A stretch of 64,000 bases of DNA, from the NCBI GenBank assembly GCA_036250195.1, contig JAVHZZ010000006.1:162681224-162745223 (forward strand), given 5' to 3'. This DNA is from Mixophyes australis (lineage: Eukaryota; Chordata; Amphibia; Anura; Limnodynastidae). Positions 1-11,599 of this stretch are shown one piece after another; position 1 is the first letter of the stretch; each line of letters opens with the position of its first letter. Under the pieces are notes generated by a model that was not told the DNA's origin, did not search any database, and saw only the letters and a list, made by a program, of their open reading frames with translations. The translations under genes and the position numbers were made by a program.

Positions 1-1440
1 TATACCTATTTTCTTGTATGTATGATATACATGATTAGGTTTGCTATTAGTAGGCAGTAGGGCCTAGATAATTCTGTGAATAGTATGTGCTAGCAACTGC
101 TTACTAGTCATACTTCAAGCTATAGGAACTGATCGGAACTAAACGCTATGGAACTATTTATTAGCATTTTGGGAATTGTGTTAAAATTGTGTTAAAATTC
201 TGAAAAATACCGTAATTACTCTTAATGCATGATTTTTTTTCATTATCACTTAAGACACTTGAAGGATATCATAAACTGCAAATGACAAAGCAAATGATTA
301 ACAGTTTAACCATGTATTCATTGGGGTGCTGCTTGCAGGTGAATCTATAACTCTATGCGAACTAGTCAAAGTTTGATAATATAGGAATGTTTATTAGGAT
401 CTCTGATTAATATCTGTGTTTGAACTCCTAGATAAATTATAATTATCTAAATGATATACAGATGGAAAAACAATAATGTTTATAGGTATGATGCTCGGAA
501 TATTTTAAAAAGCAGGTGATTAGTATTATAGTTTCACTGTGCATTCACTTAAATGTATACCTGTTTAGAAACTCACACCCTAAATTATGAGTCGATAGAG
601 ATAACAGCCTTTTATAATTATATGTCTGTACTCTTAACCACAAGTGGAAATCATGAATGATACTTTGTAGAAAGTTTGTAAAAGCATTTAAAGAAAAGTT
701 ACTTTTGTTACAACTAGAAACTTATCTAAAATATAATTCTCTGCTAATGAAACACATTATCAGATGGAAATAACCCAAGCATTAAAGCAGAGGCACAGAA
801 TTTAATAGGAAAAGTAATAAATATTGCCTTTTATCCTTGGGTGTTTTTACTGCTAATAAATTAATTGATCAAGAATCTTTGTGATAACACACATTCTTGA
901 ATTCGGTAACAGAGAGAAATATAAATTTTTATTTGCATATATACACTTAGGTGTACTCATCCTAACAATTTGTGTTATAAATGCAAGTAAGCCCAAATGT
1001 GAAACTACTATAATCCTGTTAATAAAACTACAGTGGTAGAAATAATAATAAGCACAAGTCAGCTATTAGGGCTTCTTTGATCAATCACTGTAACAGTTTT
1101 GGTAGTAATGCACATATGAATTTTATTATCATAATATGTCTATCACTTTTTACACATATCTTTATTTTACTTTGCTGCTTTTTAACCATCCTAAATAATG
1201 CAGGTAAATAAATTAGATTTTAATGCATACTAAAAACGTTATAATAAATGTTATTGTTAATTGATAGGTCTTGTGCACCCTAATGGTGACCTTCTTGCCT
1301 TTCTCTTCTGTTCTTCTTTATATTTAAGAATAATAAATTGATTTATATTAAAAGAGATAGACCTAACCAGTGCTGCAGTTTGAAGCCTTTTTCATCATCA
1401 TCATCATCGTTATCTTTACAATATTTTTATCATTTTATTT
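1..1440. other. AT-rich intergenic DNA, nothing recognised
   Basis: No open frame of note, no tRNA-like arms and no terminal repeats were seen. The stretch is A/T rich with only short homopolymer runs. A short TCA-rich run lies near 1392-1410. It ends at the octamer ATAAGGCA, which is the left target-site copy of the SINE that follows. Confidence 0.6.
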
Positions 1441-1448
1441 ATAAGGCA

Positions 1449-1841
1449 TATATATGGCAGCACAGTAGCCTAGTGGTTAGCACTTCTGCCTCACAGCACT
1501 GGGGTCATGAGTTCGATTCCCGACCATGGCCTTATCTGTGTGGAGTTTGTATGTTCTCCCTGTGTTTGCGTGGGTTTCCTCCGGGTGCTCCGGTTTCCTC
1601 CCATACTCCAAAAACATACTAGTAGGTTAATTGGCTGCTATCAAAAATTGACCCTAGTCTCTGTCTGTCTGTCTGTCAATCTCCCTCTTTGTCTGTCTGT
1701 GTCTGTGTCTGTGTGAGTGTGTATCTATATTAGGGAATTAGACTGTAAGCTCCAATGGGGCAGGGACTGATGTGAATGAGTTCTCTGTACAGCGCTGCGG
1801 AATTAGTGGCGCTATATAAATAAATGATGATGATGATGATG
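1449..1841 (+). repeat. V-SINE, nearly full length, with target-site duplication
   Basis: A tRNA-derived SINE. The head has a pol III A-box-like TAGCCTAGTGG (about 1468-1478) and a B-box-like AGTTCGATTCC (1510-1520). The middle is the conserved V-SINE central domain, recognised by GTGTGGAGTTTGTATG, GTGGGTTTCCTCCGG and the following AAAAACATACT. The 3' part (TGTAAGCTC, GGGCAGGGACT, AGCGCTGCGGAA, TGGCGCTATATAAATAAA) resembles the tail of L2-type LINEs and ends in (ATG)n. ATAAGGCA occurs at 1441-1448 and again at 1842-1849, which fits a target-site duplication. A CTGT-rich microsatellite (about 1660-1720) lies between centre and tail. It has no coding capacity; mobilisation by an L2 partner is known for the family. 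Confidence 0.88.
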
Positions 1842-2069
1842 ATAAGGCACCACAGACTCTGCAATGTTGTATAATCTACAAGAACTATATAGAACAAAAT
1901 ACAGAAAAGTAAGAAACCATAGAATCAGTAATCAGTAATCAGTAATCAGTAGAACATTGAATCAGAAATTCAATATAAGAGACAACAGAGAAAGCAAATA
2001 CATAAGAAGACACACAAAAAGAACAAGGGAAATATCACAAAGAGGTTGAAGAAGTAGGAGGAAGAGAGG

Positions 2070-2600
2070 GACAAACTTATGAGCGTTAACATTAATATTA
2101 TTTTCGTAAATTTGTTGTGGCGTCCCACTTCTTCACAGACTGTACCGAAGGGAAAACAGGACATTCATAAAACCGGGACATATAAGGTAGACAAAATAAA
2201 TGCAGTCATGAAAACTAAGGATATGGAGGACCATGCTCATTAGAGAGCTTACATTCGAAGTGAAAGAAAAGAGGGAGAGATAAGCATAAAGCGAGAAGAG
2301 GAAGTTGTTTAGGTTAGGTCAGACTACCAAATGTAGATAATAGGGGTGGAGGGAAAGGAGTGGAACGCATGGTAGAGTGCATGGAGGAAATTGTTTTAGA
2401 ATTGGGCAGGGTAGACAAGTGTGAAAAGGTGAGTTTTGAAGAAGCATTTGAAAGATTCAAGGTTGGATGTGATTGGGCGGGGCAGAGAGTTCCAATTGTG
2501 GGGAGTAGCACAAGAAAATTCTTGAAGATGGGAGTGTGGGGTGATGAGTGTCACAGCCTGTGAGGCTACCAATTGAAGCATGTCCATTCTCACCTTGGAC
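2070..2600 (-). pseudogene. Inverted 3' end of an L2/CR1-type LINE
   Basis: The reverse complement of about 2395-2560 encodes the C-terminal signature of L2/CR1-type reverse transcriptase ORFs: WNSLPRPI, then LESFKCFFKTHLF. Further along that strand, about 2100-2250, lies a degraded 3' UTR with TGTAAGCTCT and ATGAGCATGG followed by a TACAGTCTGTG-like remnant of the cytoplasmic tail motif. Upstream RT motifs are absent, so this is a 5'-truncated insertion, the usual outcome of LINE retrotransposition. Short open frames on both strands here are shadows. Confidence 0.7.
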
Positions 2601-3130
2601 GTGCGGTACCTTTACTGTAAGGGCAAGCCTCTTCACTTTGCTTGCTCACTTGTATAGTCCTGTAGCTTCTTCCAATTGGCCTGATAATATCAACAAGCTG
2701 CACCTGCTTAAGAAAATAAAAGGGACCCCTCTTCATTATGAAGATTGCCACGTAATTGTGTTTTCACTTCTTAGCTTCTTGAATTACTACTGACCTTTGT
2801 GTATTGGGCCTAAGGCCTGTGGATTAAGGCACCATTTCAGTCTTTACAGAAAGAGACTGGAATAATAGTGGAAAAGAAATTGGAGGAGAAGTATTAGAGT
2901 GGGGAACAAAGAGAAGGGAAGGAAGGGAAGGGAAGTACCTTTTCTGCCATTTTAGTTTAACATACGTCATTGCATCTGTAGATGTTTATCTAACCAATAA
3001 AACAGCTTTACAATATAGAATTGCACATGCCAACCAGTGGTTTATTTTTCCTTTGCTGCACAATTGAGTAATTAAAATTGAAAGAGAATATTTAAGTTTT
3101 TTCTGAATTGTCATGTTTCAACAAATGCAG
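2601..3130. other. Intergenic, purine-rich patch
   Basis: No gene seen. A GA-rich segment with GGAAG repeats occupies about 2850-2945. The rest is A/T rich and unassigned. Confidence 0.5.
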
Positions 3131-3139
3131 CTGTAATCT

Positions 3140-3745
3140 AACTATCTACTAACCAGTTACTTGGAGGTCGTAAAATCCCTTGAGCTACCAGATGAGTTGC
3201 TTCCTGCCAGCTCTTCTGAGAAAGTGTGTCCCTTGCTGGGCGACGGGACTCGATTCTGAAACTCGGCGGCGGCTGGTGATGTCACCTCTACAGGTGATTA
3301 CCATGGCCCTACTCTCCTATTTAAAGGAGGCTCTGGCACCATTAGGGTGCCAAAGTACTCCAGCATGATCCCTGTGATATACCCCTGCATCCAGTTACCA
3401 GTCTTTGAGTTTCCTTTGGTTCTGTTCAGCTTTATTCCTAACTTCTCTTCTGGAATACGCTTTGGCTGAACTGCACTCTTAGCTTCTGACTCCTGCTCGT
3501 TTGACTACTCCTTTGGATCATCCCTCTGGACTGCACTTCCCAGCTGGCTTGACATGGAGCATCTGACTACTCTCATTCAATAACTACTTTGCTGGCAATG
3601 TCTAGGAGAACTTCAACCTGCGTATCCCTTGCAGCAAAGTCCATACCTCTGTGTGGGGGTTCCTGGTGAATAGCAGGGGTGTGTTGGATTCTGCGCCTCC
3701 TAGCTCGGTACTGCCAATCCCAGCAAGTAGGTACTATCTACAACC
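3140..3745 (+). mobile_element. Ty3/gypsy-like solo LTR fragment
   Basis: GC-richer than its surroundings, with a TATTTAAAGG TATA-like box near 3318 followed by the CTTTGAGTTTCC / TTCTGTTC pyrimidine-rich leader common in amphibian gypsy LTRs. Its last 130 bases parallel the end of the solo LTR at 33,873-34,392: CAAAGTCCATACC, GGTTCCTGGTGAA, CAGGGGTGTGTTGGA, CTGCGCC. Exact ends and target-site duplication could not be fixed. No gag or pol was seen on either side. LTR identity is inferred from promoter layout and similarity to the better bounded copy. Confidence 0.5.
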
Positions 3746-4034
3746 TCAGTCCTGACAAACTGACCATGCATCGTAAGCATGACCATGAGAGAGGGAATGT
3801 CAGGGCATGTAAAATGGGGGAGCAATTGGCACAGGTAAAAATAATAATAATGAGAAACCAACACCCAAATGCTCGAACATGATGAAAATGATGCATTAAT
3901 AAATATAATTAATGTAACTAACTGTTTTATTATTCTCTCTATTAAAATAAAATCAGCACTACTGATATCTGGATACTTGTAAGGTGATTTTCTTATAATT
4001 TCCTTAACAGTACTACATGCACACATCATGCATA

Positions 4035-4398
4035 GGGGCACCATGGTGGTGCAGTGGTTAGCACCACAACCTCACAGTACTCATAAGTTTGATTCCCAAG
4101 CAGGATCCTATCTGTGTTTTGCTATTATATGTTTTCCCTGTGTTTGCATGAGTTTCCTCCAAAAACTCAGGTTCCCTCCCACACTCTAAAAACATATGGG
4201 GAGGTCAATCGGCTGCTGACTAAAATGGACACTGGTGTGTGTGCTAATGTGTTAGGGAATTTAGACTGTAAGTTCCCTAGTGTGTGTGAGCTTGTATGTT
4301 AAGGATATTAGATTGTAAGCTCCAGTGAATCAGGGGCAATGACAAATATTCTTGGTACAGTACTGTGTAATATGGTGGAGCTATATAAATAAACAACA
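4035..4398 (+). repeat. V-SINE, diverged
   Basis: Head GGTGCAGTGGTTAGCACCAC, B-box-like AGTTTGATTCCC, degraded central domain (TTTTCCCTGTGTTTGCATGAG, TTCCCTCCCACACTC, AAAACATATGGGG) and an L2-like tail (TTGTAAGCTCCAGTG, CAGGGGCAATGAC, GGAGCTATATAAATAAA). The tail start is duplicated: GACTGTAAG and GATTGTAAG lie about 45 bases apart. It is older than the 1.4-kb copy, judged from the substitutions. Confidence 0.82.
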
Positions 4399-4732
4399 CT
4401 AATTATGCAGATGAAGAGCGTGAATTACAATGGATGCATGTGCAAATAAATAACGTTTATTTACATATTCACACATATTTTCTACCTGCTTTTTTACAGT
4501 GATGCATTGCCAGTTTCAACCTACAAAATAGTTGCCTGATTGAATTGAATATAGGTGAGAGGTGCTCTTCAAAGAACAAAAGTGTATTCCTATGTTTTAT
4601 CCCCATTAAACTGTATTTCTCACCTTATGATCTAACACATTGTGAAAATTCTCAACTTCATTTTAAATCATGACACACCTAATAATTACTCTTTAATTTG
4701 ATACAGGCACTAAAGCAGCAAAGGAACTGCAT

Positions 4733-5089
4733 TTATTGAAATGTTGTGATTCTTGGAAGACATATTAATAAGAAACCTGACAGTTTTGTCTGGTTAACTG
4801 AGCCAATAAACACAACGAGTGTTGACATTAGGCATACAATTGATCCACCTATAATGCTATACATAGTTGCCATGTCACTAAGAAAAATTACTTGGAAATA
4901 TAAACAAAAAAACACAATTATGATTAAATTCTGTCTCCTATCTAGTGTTTTATTCTCAATATCTCTTTTATAGAACTCTGCCTTAAAATTCCCCAGGCAA
5001 AAGCATACAGCATCAATTGCATTTGAGTGTATATAAAATAAATGAGTTATGAAAATAATAGATACTGCAGCCCTGCCAAACTTCTCCAC
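4733..5089 (-). other. Unassigned 118-codon frame with hydrophobic segments
   Basis: An ATG-started frame rich in hydrophobic residues. The part around SDMATMYSIIGGSIVC and the following 15 residues looks like a transmembrane helix and loosely recalls late helices of amino-acid transporters of the SLC38/SLC36 type. I cannot support that assignment from sequence alone. Flanking bases do not give a clean exon: the upstream site is CCAAG rather than CAG. Composition is as A/T rich as the neighbourhood, where chance hydrophobic frames are common. Treat as probably non-coding. Confidence 0.15.
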
Positions 5090-6350
5090 ATTTCAGCGCT
5101 TGTAATTATTTGATTCATTAAAGGAAACATGGGGCATTTTGAAATCGTGAAGCATGTGACTATTTTCCTTTATGGTTGGTGGTATAATTGGATTACTGTT
5201 GGACTGATTGTGACATTATAAGTAAAGGTATGAAAAGTACACTGCCCACTTTCTAGTTCTGATCATATCGACAGAGACTACTTGCTTGCTTAATTGAGAG
5301 GCATCCCCAGCGACCATATGGAAGTCTAATATAAACTATTATTGCTAGCGTAATACTGTTTGAGTGAAAAGATATTAAACTCTTGCAGATATTATATCTG
5401 TATCATTAGGATTGTTTTTAATGGAGATGGAATTTGTCTGCTATATTGTCAGTACAGAGAAAGGGTGCACTACACAGTGACTTTAATTAGCCATTACTAT
5501 AGTGAAACCAGTAACACTGAAGATCACTAGGAGGAGGATTAAAGTCAGTGACAACTAATACTAAGGAATGAAACTAAATACCGACCTGTCAGTTAAATCA
5601 GGAGTGATAATCATAATAGCCATCATCTCACTGTGGGTAACATATTATATCTATATGGTAGAATCACCTTGGCTCTGGAAGAGGGTATGTATTGAAAGTC
5701 TAAATGGTAGAAAAGATATATGAAATAAAGTGAAATATTTATTTAAACCAATAAATAATGAGCATGCTCATAGAATCATGAAGCAATAATAAACAAGATT
5801 GTAAAATTAACTGAGCTCAGTAAAAAACACACAGATCCTTCAGATGCAATGTGTGTAGGTAACATAGAGGAAAACAAGTAACCACTTGAATAATCAATAT
5901 GAAAATAGCCCTTGTAGAATGCTTGGTAACAAGCACAGAAAAAATATTAATTTAGTATCTCTGATGGTAAGGGTAATACAGATCTGTGATTAGGTATGAA
6001 ATTCTGAAAATAGGACTCTCGCAGAGTCCATGCATATATCCAGGTTATATTTTGCTGTTAAACAAATCATTCCTTATTGCCCATTAAATGTAGTTATAGA
6101 ACAAAGTTCAATCCCAAATGAAGGTAACCATGAGATGGATATTAATACACATAAATTGTCTCTAGAAGGAGAAATCAGTTTTGGATTAATCGAAGTTGTA
6201 GAACTATAATAGACTTACATAGGTGGTCTAGTTCATAGGCTGGTCCTATTTTGCTATAAATTGCAGATGTCTCTTAACTACCCTTATGCTGTGCAGGGAG
6301 TGGTGCTCTCAGGCTCCCTCGATATTCGTACCGATGTTTCAGGAAACAGC
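5090..6350. other. Intergenic; right part belongs to the older repeat split by the next element
   Basis: No gene seen to about 5500. The part abutting 6350 (about 6280-6350) probably continues beyond the inserted element at 8069. Read on the minus strand, the joined flanks would lie downstream of the hammerhead-like motif at 8205-8250. Confidence 0.35.
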
Positions 6351-6356
6351 TGTTAT

Positions 6357-8069
6357 TAGTGATGGGAAATCTAGTTCATTTTGGAGATTAGTTCATTTTG
6401 GAGATTAGTTCATTCTGATCTAGTTCACACAAAAGATTAGTTCAAACGATTAGTTAATTTGGCTCATTTGACTCAGTAGTTCATTTGGATCATTTGACTC
6501 AGTAGTTCATTGGGCTCATTTAGCTCATTTGACTCCTTTTACTAAGTTAGTTCATTTGGCTTATTTAGTTCATTTGGCTTATTTAGTTCATTTGGCTCAT
6601 TTAGATCATTTAGCTCAGTTAGTTCAGTTAGATCACTAGCTCTGGAACACTGCTAGAGAAGTGATAGGAGACATAGATCTAGTCTATTACACATACTGTA
6701 GGCATATTTACTACTACCTCATTAGATGAGTTATAGTCCTGTTAAAATGATCGGATAATTTTAATATGACAGATCATTTTTAATATTTTAAAAAGGGCAT
6801 TCACTTATACAAAAACTAGTAGTGACATGTTGAGCTCTACAAAATTAATTACATTTTCATTATTATTTTTTACTTCCATAATATGCAAATGAAAAAGTAA
6901 TATTATAAAGTGTCACTTTTTTACTTTTAAAATACAGTGATTAGATAAAAAAAACTTACCTTTCACCTAATCTTAGTTTTCTAATTTCAACCATTAATGT
7001 CACTAAATGCACACTTTAAAAAGACCCAAAACAGGCATCACGTCACTGGGGATGGAGCTAAAATGGTTCAATTCATGAACCCATGCCCCCTCTACCCATA
7101 CCCCGCTCCAGGAACTTCCAGATGTAACCAAAATAATGTTGGCAATTATGACTGATCAGCTTCTGTTATTTATCTAGCAGAGTCTATAAAATGGCAGAAA
7201 ATGATTGGTTGCTATGGGCAACGTTTCCACTTTATATCTCTTGAATGTTTAATACATATCTCCTGTATATAAGGTGGAGTAAACAGAACTACAGTATATA
7301 GTATGCAGCACTCAGCAGTGCAGTGTGTCTTGAGCTGACAGGGAAGGGAATGTATCCTGTGACTCATGAGCTAAATGATCTAAATGAGTCAAATGAGCCA
7401 GAAGAGTGAAAAGAGTCAGAAGAGTCATATGAGTCAGAAGAGTGAAAAGAACGAGATGAACTATTGAACTCCTGAGCCAGGAGAATGACTCATGACTCAT
7501 AGTTCAGTAATCAGCTCCACAGAGTCTCACACAATGTCTTAGCACAGCAGTGCCACCTTTGGTAGTTTAGAGGTACTGGCTCATGAGTATTACATGAGAG
7601 AGCTGAATAGAAGTGCTGCTGTATTAGTACCTACAAACCCAGTAGCATAGTGACCAAAGATAGGAAGTGTAGGGAGAGGGGAGTTCAGGATCTAGTACTA
7701 AAGCCATAATTTAGACTAATAGGACAGTGATTTTATCACAAAAAAGGTGAGTAGCATGAACATACAGACACTCACACATAGGCTTTAGCTAGTCAATGCA
7801 ATTTCAGATGTTTTTTTTTAATTAGATTTGTATTTCATGGACTGTGTTGTGCTTTCTACTTTACTTTTACAGTTAGAAATTAGAGAGCCATTGTGAATGA
7901 GACAGTGAGTGAGGCTGCTGGAGCTGCTCTGCTTTATCTCTGTCTAACTCCTCCTACTTGTTTTAGTTCCTGGTGAACTAATCTTTGCCAGAGCTGTGAA
8001 CTAAATGAGTTAGTTCACTTTGAAGATTAGTTCATTTTGAACTGATCATTTGTGAACTACCCATCACTG
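6357..8069. mobile_element. Non-autonomous hAT-like element with inner inverted minisatellites
   Basis: Left end AGTGATGGG (6358-6366) and right end CCCATCACT (8060-8068) are inverted repeats. The ends carry GTTCATTTTG-type sequence inward from the left and its complement inward from the right. Flanks share a GTTAT pentamer but no perfect 8-bp duplication. Inside, about 6417-6640 is a degenerate array of GTTCATTTG / GCTCATTTA units; about 7360-7500 holds the inverted version (GAGTCAAATGAG, GAGTGAAAAG). The two blocks form a long imperfect inverted repeat with roughly 750 bases between them. No transposase frame was found. The hAT assignment rests on the termini only. Confidence 0.6.
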
Positions 8070-8204
8070 TTATAGTCTACAGGTCAACTCCGGCCGGCAG
8101 GCGAGCGGTATCCGCAGAATGAATAGGAGTTGGTATAATTCCACGTGTAGTAAAAATTATGTAAATTAGAATACAATATTCAGAAGATATTCATATATGT
8201 TAGA

Positions 8205-8250
8205 CACATAAACCAACACGTTTCCCCTGCTACTCGCGGGTTTCTTCAGA
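8205..8250 (-). ncRNA. Hammerhead-ribozyme-like motif (retroelement type)
   Basis: On the minus strand the core CTGAAGA (8243-8249) is followed by a short hairpin (CCCGC, loop GAGTA, GCAGGG with a bulged A) and then GAAAC (8220-8224) and GTGTTGG. This order, CUGANGA / stem II / GAAA, is the hammerhead catalytic core. Similar cores with GAAACGCGTTGG-type continuations are known from Penelope-like and related retroelements in amphibians. The cleavage-site strand is not clear, so activity is not claimed. It marks one end of the old repeat split by the hAT-like element. Confidence 0.45.
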
Positions 8251-8997
8251 TACAGTATATTTTATATCTGTAAATATAATTAGGCAGTTTGAACTATACA
8301 GTGATCATGATACTTTGTAATACAACATGTAATATAATCTGGGACAATTAACTGTCAAGATGTTACATTCATGCATATATAACTTGCAGTGATATAAGCC
8401 TTATGGTATATGGTTTTATTTAATGTGTATTGCCTTGGATTCATGGTTTCTGTCAAACTTTGTTAAATTGTATATAGTAATGTATCTTCATTCTATTAGA
8501 AGTTATTTAGTGTAAATAAGTACTTAAGAGGTTTTGCAGTTAGATAAGAGATTACTTAGTGTAGGAAAACATTAAATCGAACTATTGATTCTCCATTAAT
8601 AGATCCTGAAATTATGAAATGGTTTTATTGATTAGCTATGAATTATACATAGCTATACATACCCTATAATTGATAAATATGTACTATTTGATTGAAGTTC
8701 TCCCATAGTTTGTACATGTATTTGTGATAACTTTTACCTGCCAAGTCCATATTGAGACTCAATTGATAGCTTCACAGGTTAAAATACTGTGGATAATGAA
8801 AGATACTTACCTTAAGTAATCACAGAATACTAGCCAAATCAAGGGAGTATTACATTTATTTATTTGTATTATTTATGCAAAGTTTTCCTTTTACTGTAAA
8901 ACTTCATTCATCATCATCAATTAGAAGCCTCATACGATTTGTGTAACTCAAAACAAACATGTAAATGCCTTTTTTTGCAGCATGCAGATTCATCAAA

Positions 8998-9000
<3 letters not shown>
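8251..9000. other. Intergenic, probably body of the hammerhead-bearing repeat
   Basis: A/T rich, no open frame of note and no recognisable protein signature on either strand. Confidence 0.4.

Positions 9001-9002
<2 letters not shown>

Positions 9003-9062
<60 letters not shown>
9003..9062. repeat. (TA)n microsatellite
   Basis: About 30 uninterrupted TA dinucleotides directly abutting the left end of the next element. A second (TA) run follows the element's right end, so the element probably inserted into a TA tract. Confidence 0.95.
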
Positions 9063-9065
<3 letters not shown>

Positions 9066-9698
9066 GGATGTGCACCGGCCACTTTTGGTGTCTCGTATTT
9101 TGTGTTTTGGTTTCGGATTTGCTTGAAGTTTTGGGTTCGAATTTGTTTCGCAGAACACCTGACGAAAGGTTTTGGTTCGGATTTAAGGTTTTGGATTCGG
9201 ATTTATTTTGAAAAAAACATAAAAAGTGTTAAAATCAAGTTTTTTTGGTTTATTTTCACGCCTACGCTATTATTAACCTCAATAACATTCAATAACAATC
9301 ATTTCCACTAATTCCCAGTCTGTTCTGAACACCTCACACCTCACAATATTGTTTTTAGTCCAAAACGTTTCACCGAGGTAGCTTTCTGGACTGCATAGTG
9401 CAGTGGTCCCGGTAGACAATTTGGGGCCACAATACCTCCGCCTTCAAATTGTCTGAATTCCACTGCACAGCTGCCTGCTCCTACATCCTCTGCAGCATAT
9501 ACAGGGTGTAGTTCGAGCGTGTCAATACCTTTTGTTTTTGATGATGACAGGTCATTTTCATTAATTTATGATTTGGCAGCAACAGTCAACGTTGTTTAAT
9601 ATCTGATACGCCTCTATCTGGACTGCATAGTGGAGTGGCCCCGGTACCCAATTTGGTACCGGGGCCACAATACCTTCTCCAACTTTCAAGTGTAGTGT

Positions 9699-10073
9699 TT
9701 ATAATTTATAAAAACTACAGTAGTTATAGCACGTCAATAACTCTTGTTTTAGACGACCATGGTACAGAGCATTCATCATTGAGATCCCATCAAGTATGTG
9801 AAAGACAGACAGCGTCGAAGCGTCGAACTTGGGCTTTTTGGATTTTACATGCCCTGTACTAGGAGATTGGGCATCGGGCTTGCCAGACGACGTTGATGGC
9901 ATTTCATCGTCTATGTCATGACTAGTGGCAGCAGCTTCAGCATTAGGAGCAAGTGGGTCTTGATCTTTCCCTACTTTATCCTCCAAATTTTTGTTTTCCA
10001 TTATATGTAGCACAAGAGAGCATACCCCTAAGCCACACACACTCGGCAAAGCCTTTAAAATTATATGCGGCAC
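9699..10073 (-). pseudogene. Low-complexity transposon-type N-terminal frame
   Basis: A minus-strand frame; the inner methionine of the MENKN stretch is the plausible start. It is Asp/Glu- and Ser-rich and includes DDEMPSTSSGKPDAQSPS followed by a basic KSKKPKF patch. The PSTSSG motif recurs in the frame at 18,481, inside an element with similar ends, which suggests both derive from the poorly conserved leader of the same transposon protein family. No BED finger, catalytic residues or hAT dimerisation domain follows; the frame runs out into A/T-rich sequence. Confidence 0.3.
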
Positions 10074-10080
10074 AGGAGAG

Positions 10081-10386
10081 TACCACTGGACTTATACTGC
10101 TGAATCAGTGAACTTTGTAATATAGCAGTACCACTGGACTTATACTGCTGAATCAGTGAACTTTGTAATATAGCAGTACCACTGGAATTATACTGCTGAA
10201 TCAGTGAACTTTGTAATATTGCGGTACCACTGGACTTATACTGCTGAATCAGTGAACTTTGTAATATAGCAGTACCACTGGACTTATACTGCTGAATCAG
10301 TGAACTTTGTAATATTGCAGTACCGACTTATACTGCTGAATCAGTGAACTTTGTAATATTGCAGTACCAATGGACTTATACTGCAG
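10081..10386. repeat. 48-bp minisatellite, about 6 copies
   Basis: Units begin TACCACTGGACTTATACTG at 10,081, 10,129 and 10,177 and so on, a 48-bp period. Most copies differ at a few positions (ATAGCAG versus ATTGCGG or ATTGCAG); one copy near 10,321 is shortened. Confidence 0.93.
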
Positions 10387-10928
10387 GATTGTTTTTGGAT
10401 ATTTTTTTTAATTTCTTTTTTTTATAATTATTTTTTTTTTATTTATTTTATAACTTTTTTTTACATTTTTTATAACTTGGGAATAATGGGGAAATAACAA
10501 TGCCCTTAGAAGGACAGAGCACAAGACACAGCACCACTGGACTGAACAGGACACAGCACAGGACCCAGCAGCACCACTGAACTCAGAAGGACAGAGCACA
10601 GGACACAGCACCACTGGACTGAGCAGAACACAGCACAGCACAGAACTGAACAGCACAGCACAGCACAGCACGAGATATAGCAGGACAGAGGACCACCTAA
10701 CACAATCTCCCTCTACCCTGATCAATGCACGAGTGAAGATGGCGGCGGCTAGCGGGGGATTTATAGAATACGAGTATCGCGAGATCCGACAGCGGGATTA
10801 TGACTCAGAGCCTTGGTTTCAGTTTTGCAATTGGCGGGAATACCCGGATCTGTCTCGGATCCGGCTCGGATCGGCAACGTTCGGGTGGGCTCAGATTTCA
10901 GATATCCGAGCCCGCTCATCTCTAATAT

Positions 10929-11502
10929 ATATATATCATTGAGCAGGATACAGGAGATGTTGTAATCTGAGGCTGCTTGGGGCTTCATCATTTACAATAT
11001 GTTAGTAAGTGACAGATTTTAATAAGTCACAAAGGGACCAGATATGACAGTATTTCATGTGTCAGGAATTGACAATATAAGTAAACACAGGACATGGCAA
11101 ATAACTGCTACTTGTTGAGCTGAAGACTAGCAGCTACAGACCCATAGGGGCATTCTGGGACAGGGGGCAGGGGGGCATCTGCTCCCCTCCCCAGTCCCAT
11201 TTATTTTTTTATATGTTCCTAGTAGATTGCTGTCATTTGTGCACTCTGGAACGGGGCACTCTGGGAATGCCAATGAGACAGACCTTATTCCTTCCTTTTC
11301 CTCTTCTTTTGAAGTCAGTGGAGTTTTGGTGGCCGATTAAAACCAACGTGGGTGAACATAGGCCCAAGCGCAATGCCATATAACTGGCAGGTAAGTACAA
11401 TCTTCTGACTTTTTTTTTTGGGCTGAGCTACTGAATAGTAAACTGTTGATACAGTATAGGACCTATTCAAGCTCAAAACCCCATTAACACTAAGCAAGTT
11501 TA

Positions 11503-11599
<97 letters not shown>

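Larger units (their letters stand above)
9063..10928. mobile_element. Element with TAGRGATG-type inverted ends
   Basis: Left end TAGGGATGTGC and right end GCTCATCTCTA are inverted repeats of the form TAGRGATGWGC. The right subterminal region, read inward on the minus strand, contains GGGCTCGGATATCTGA and GAGCCCACCCGAACG, close in style to the start of the element at 17,932. Inside are a 48-bp minisatellite, a CAGCAC-rich low-complexity stretch (about 10,505-10,685) and a minus-strand frame with a PSTSSG motif. A/T-rich homopolymers lie at 10,395-10,470. It is probably a member or deletion derivative of a hAT-type family; no catalytic domain is visible. Confidence 0.5.

Noticed and set aside
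10408..10725. Cys/Val/Leu-rich minus-strand frames
   Set aside because: Product of CAGCAC/GGACACAGC low-complexity sequence inside a transposon.
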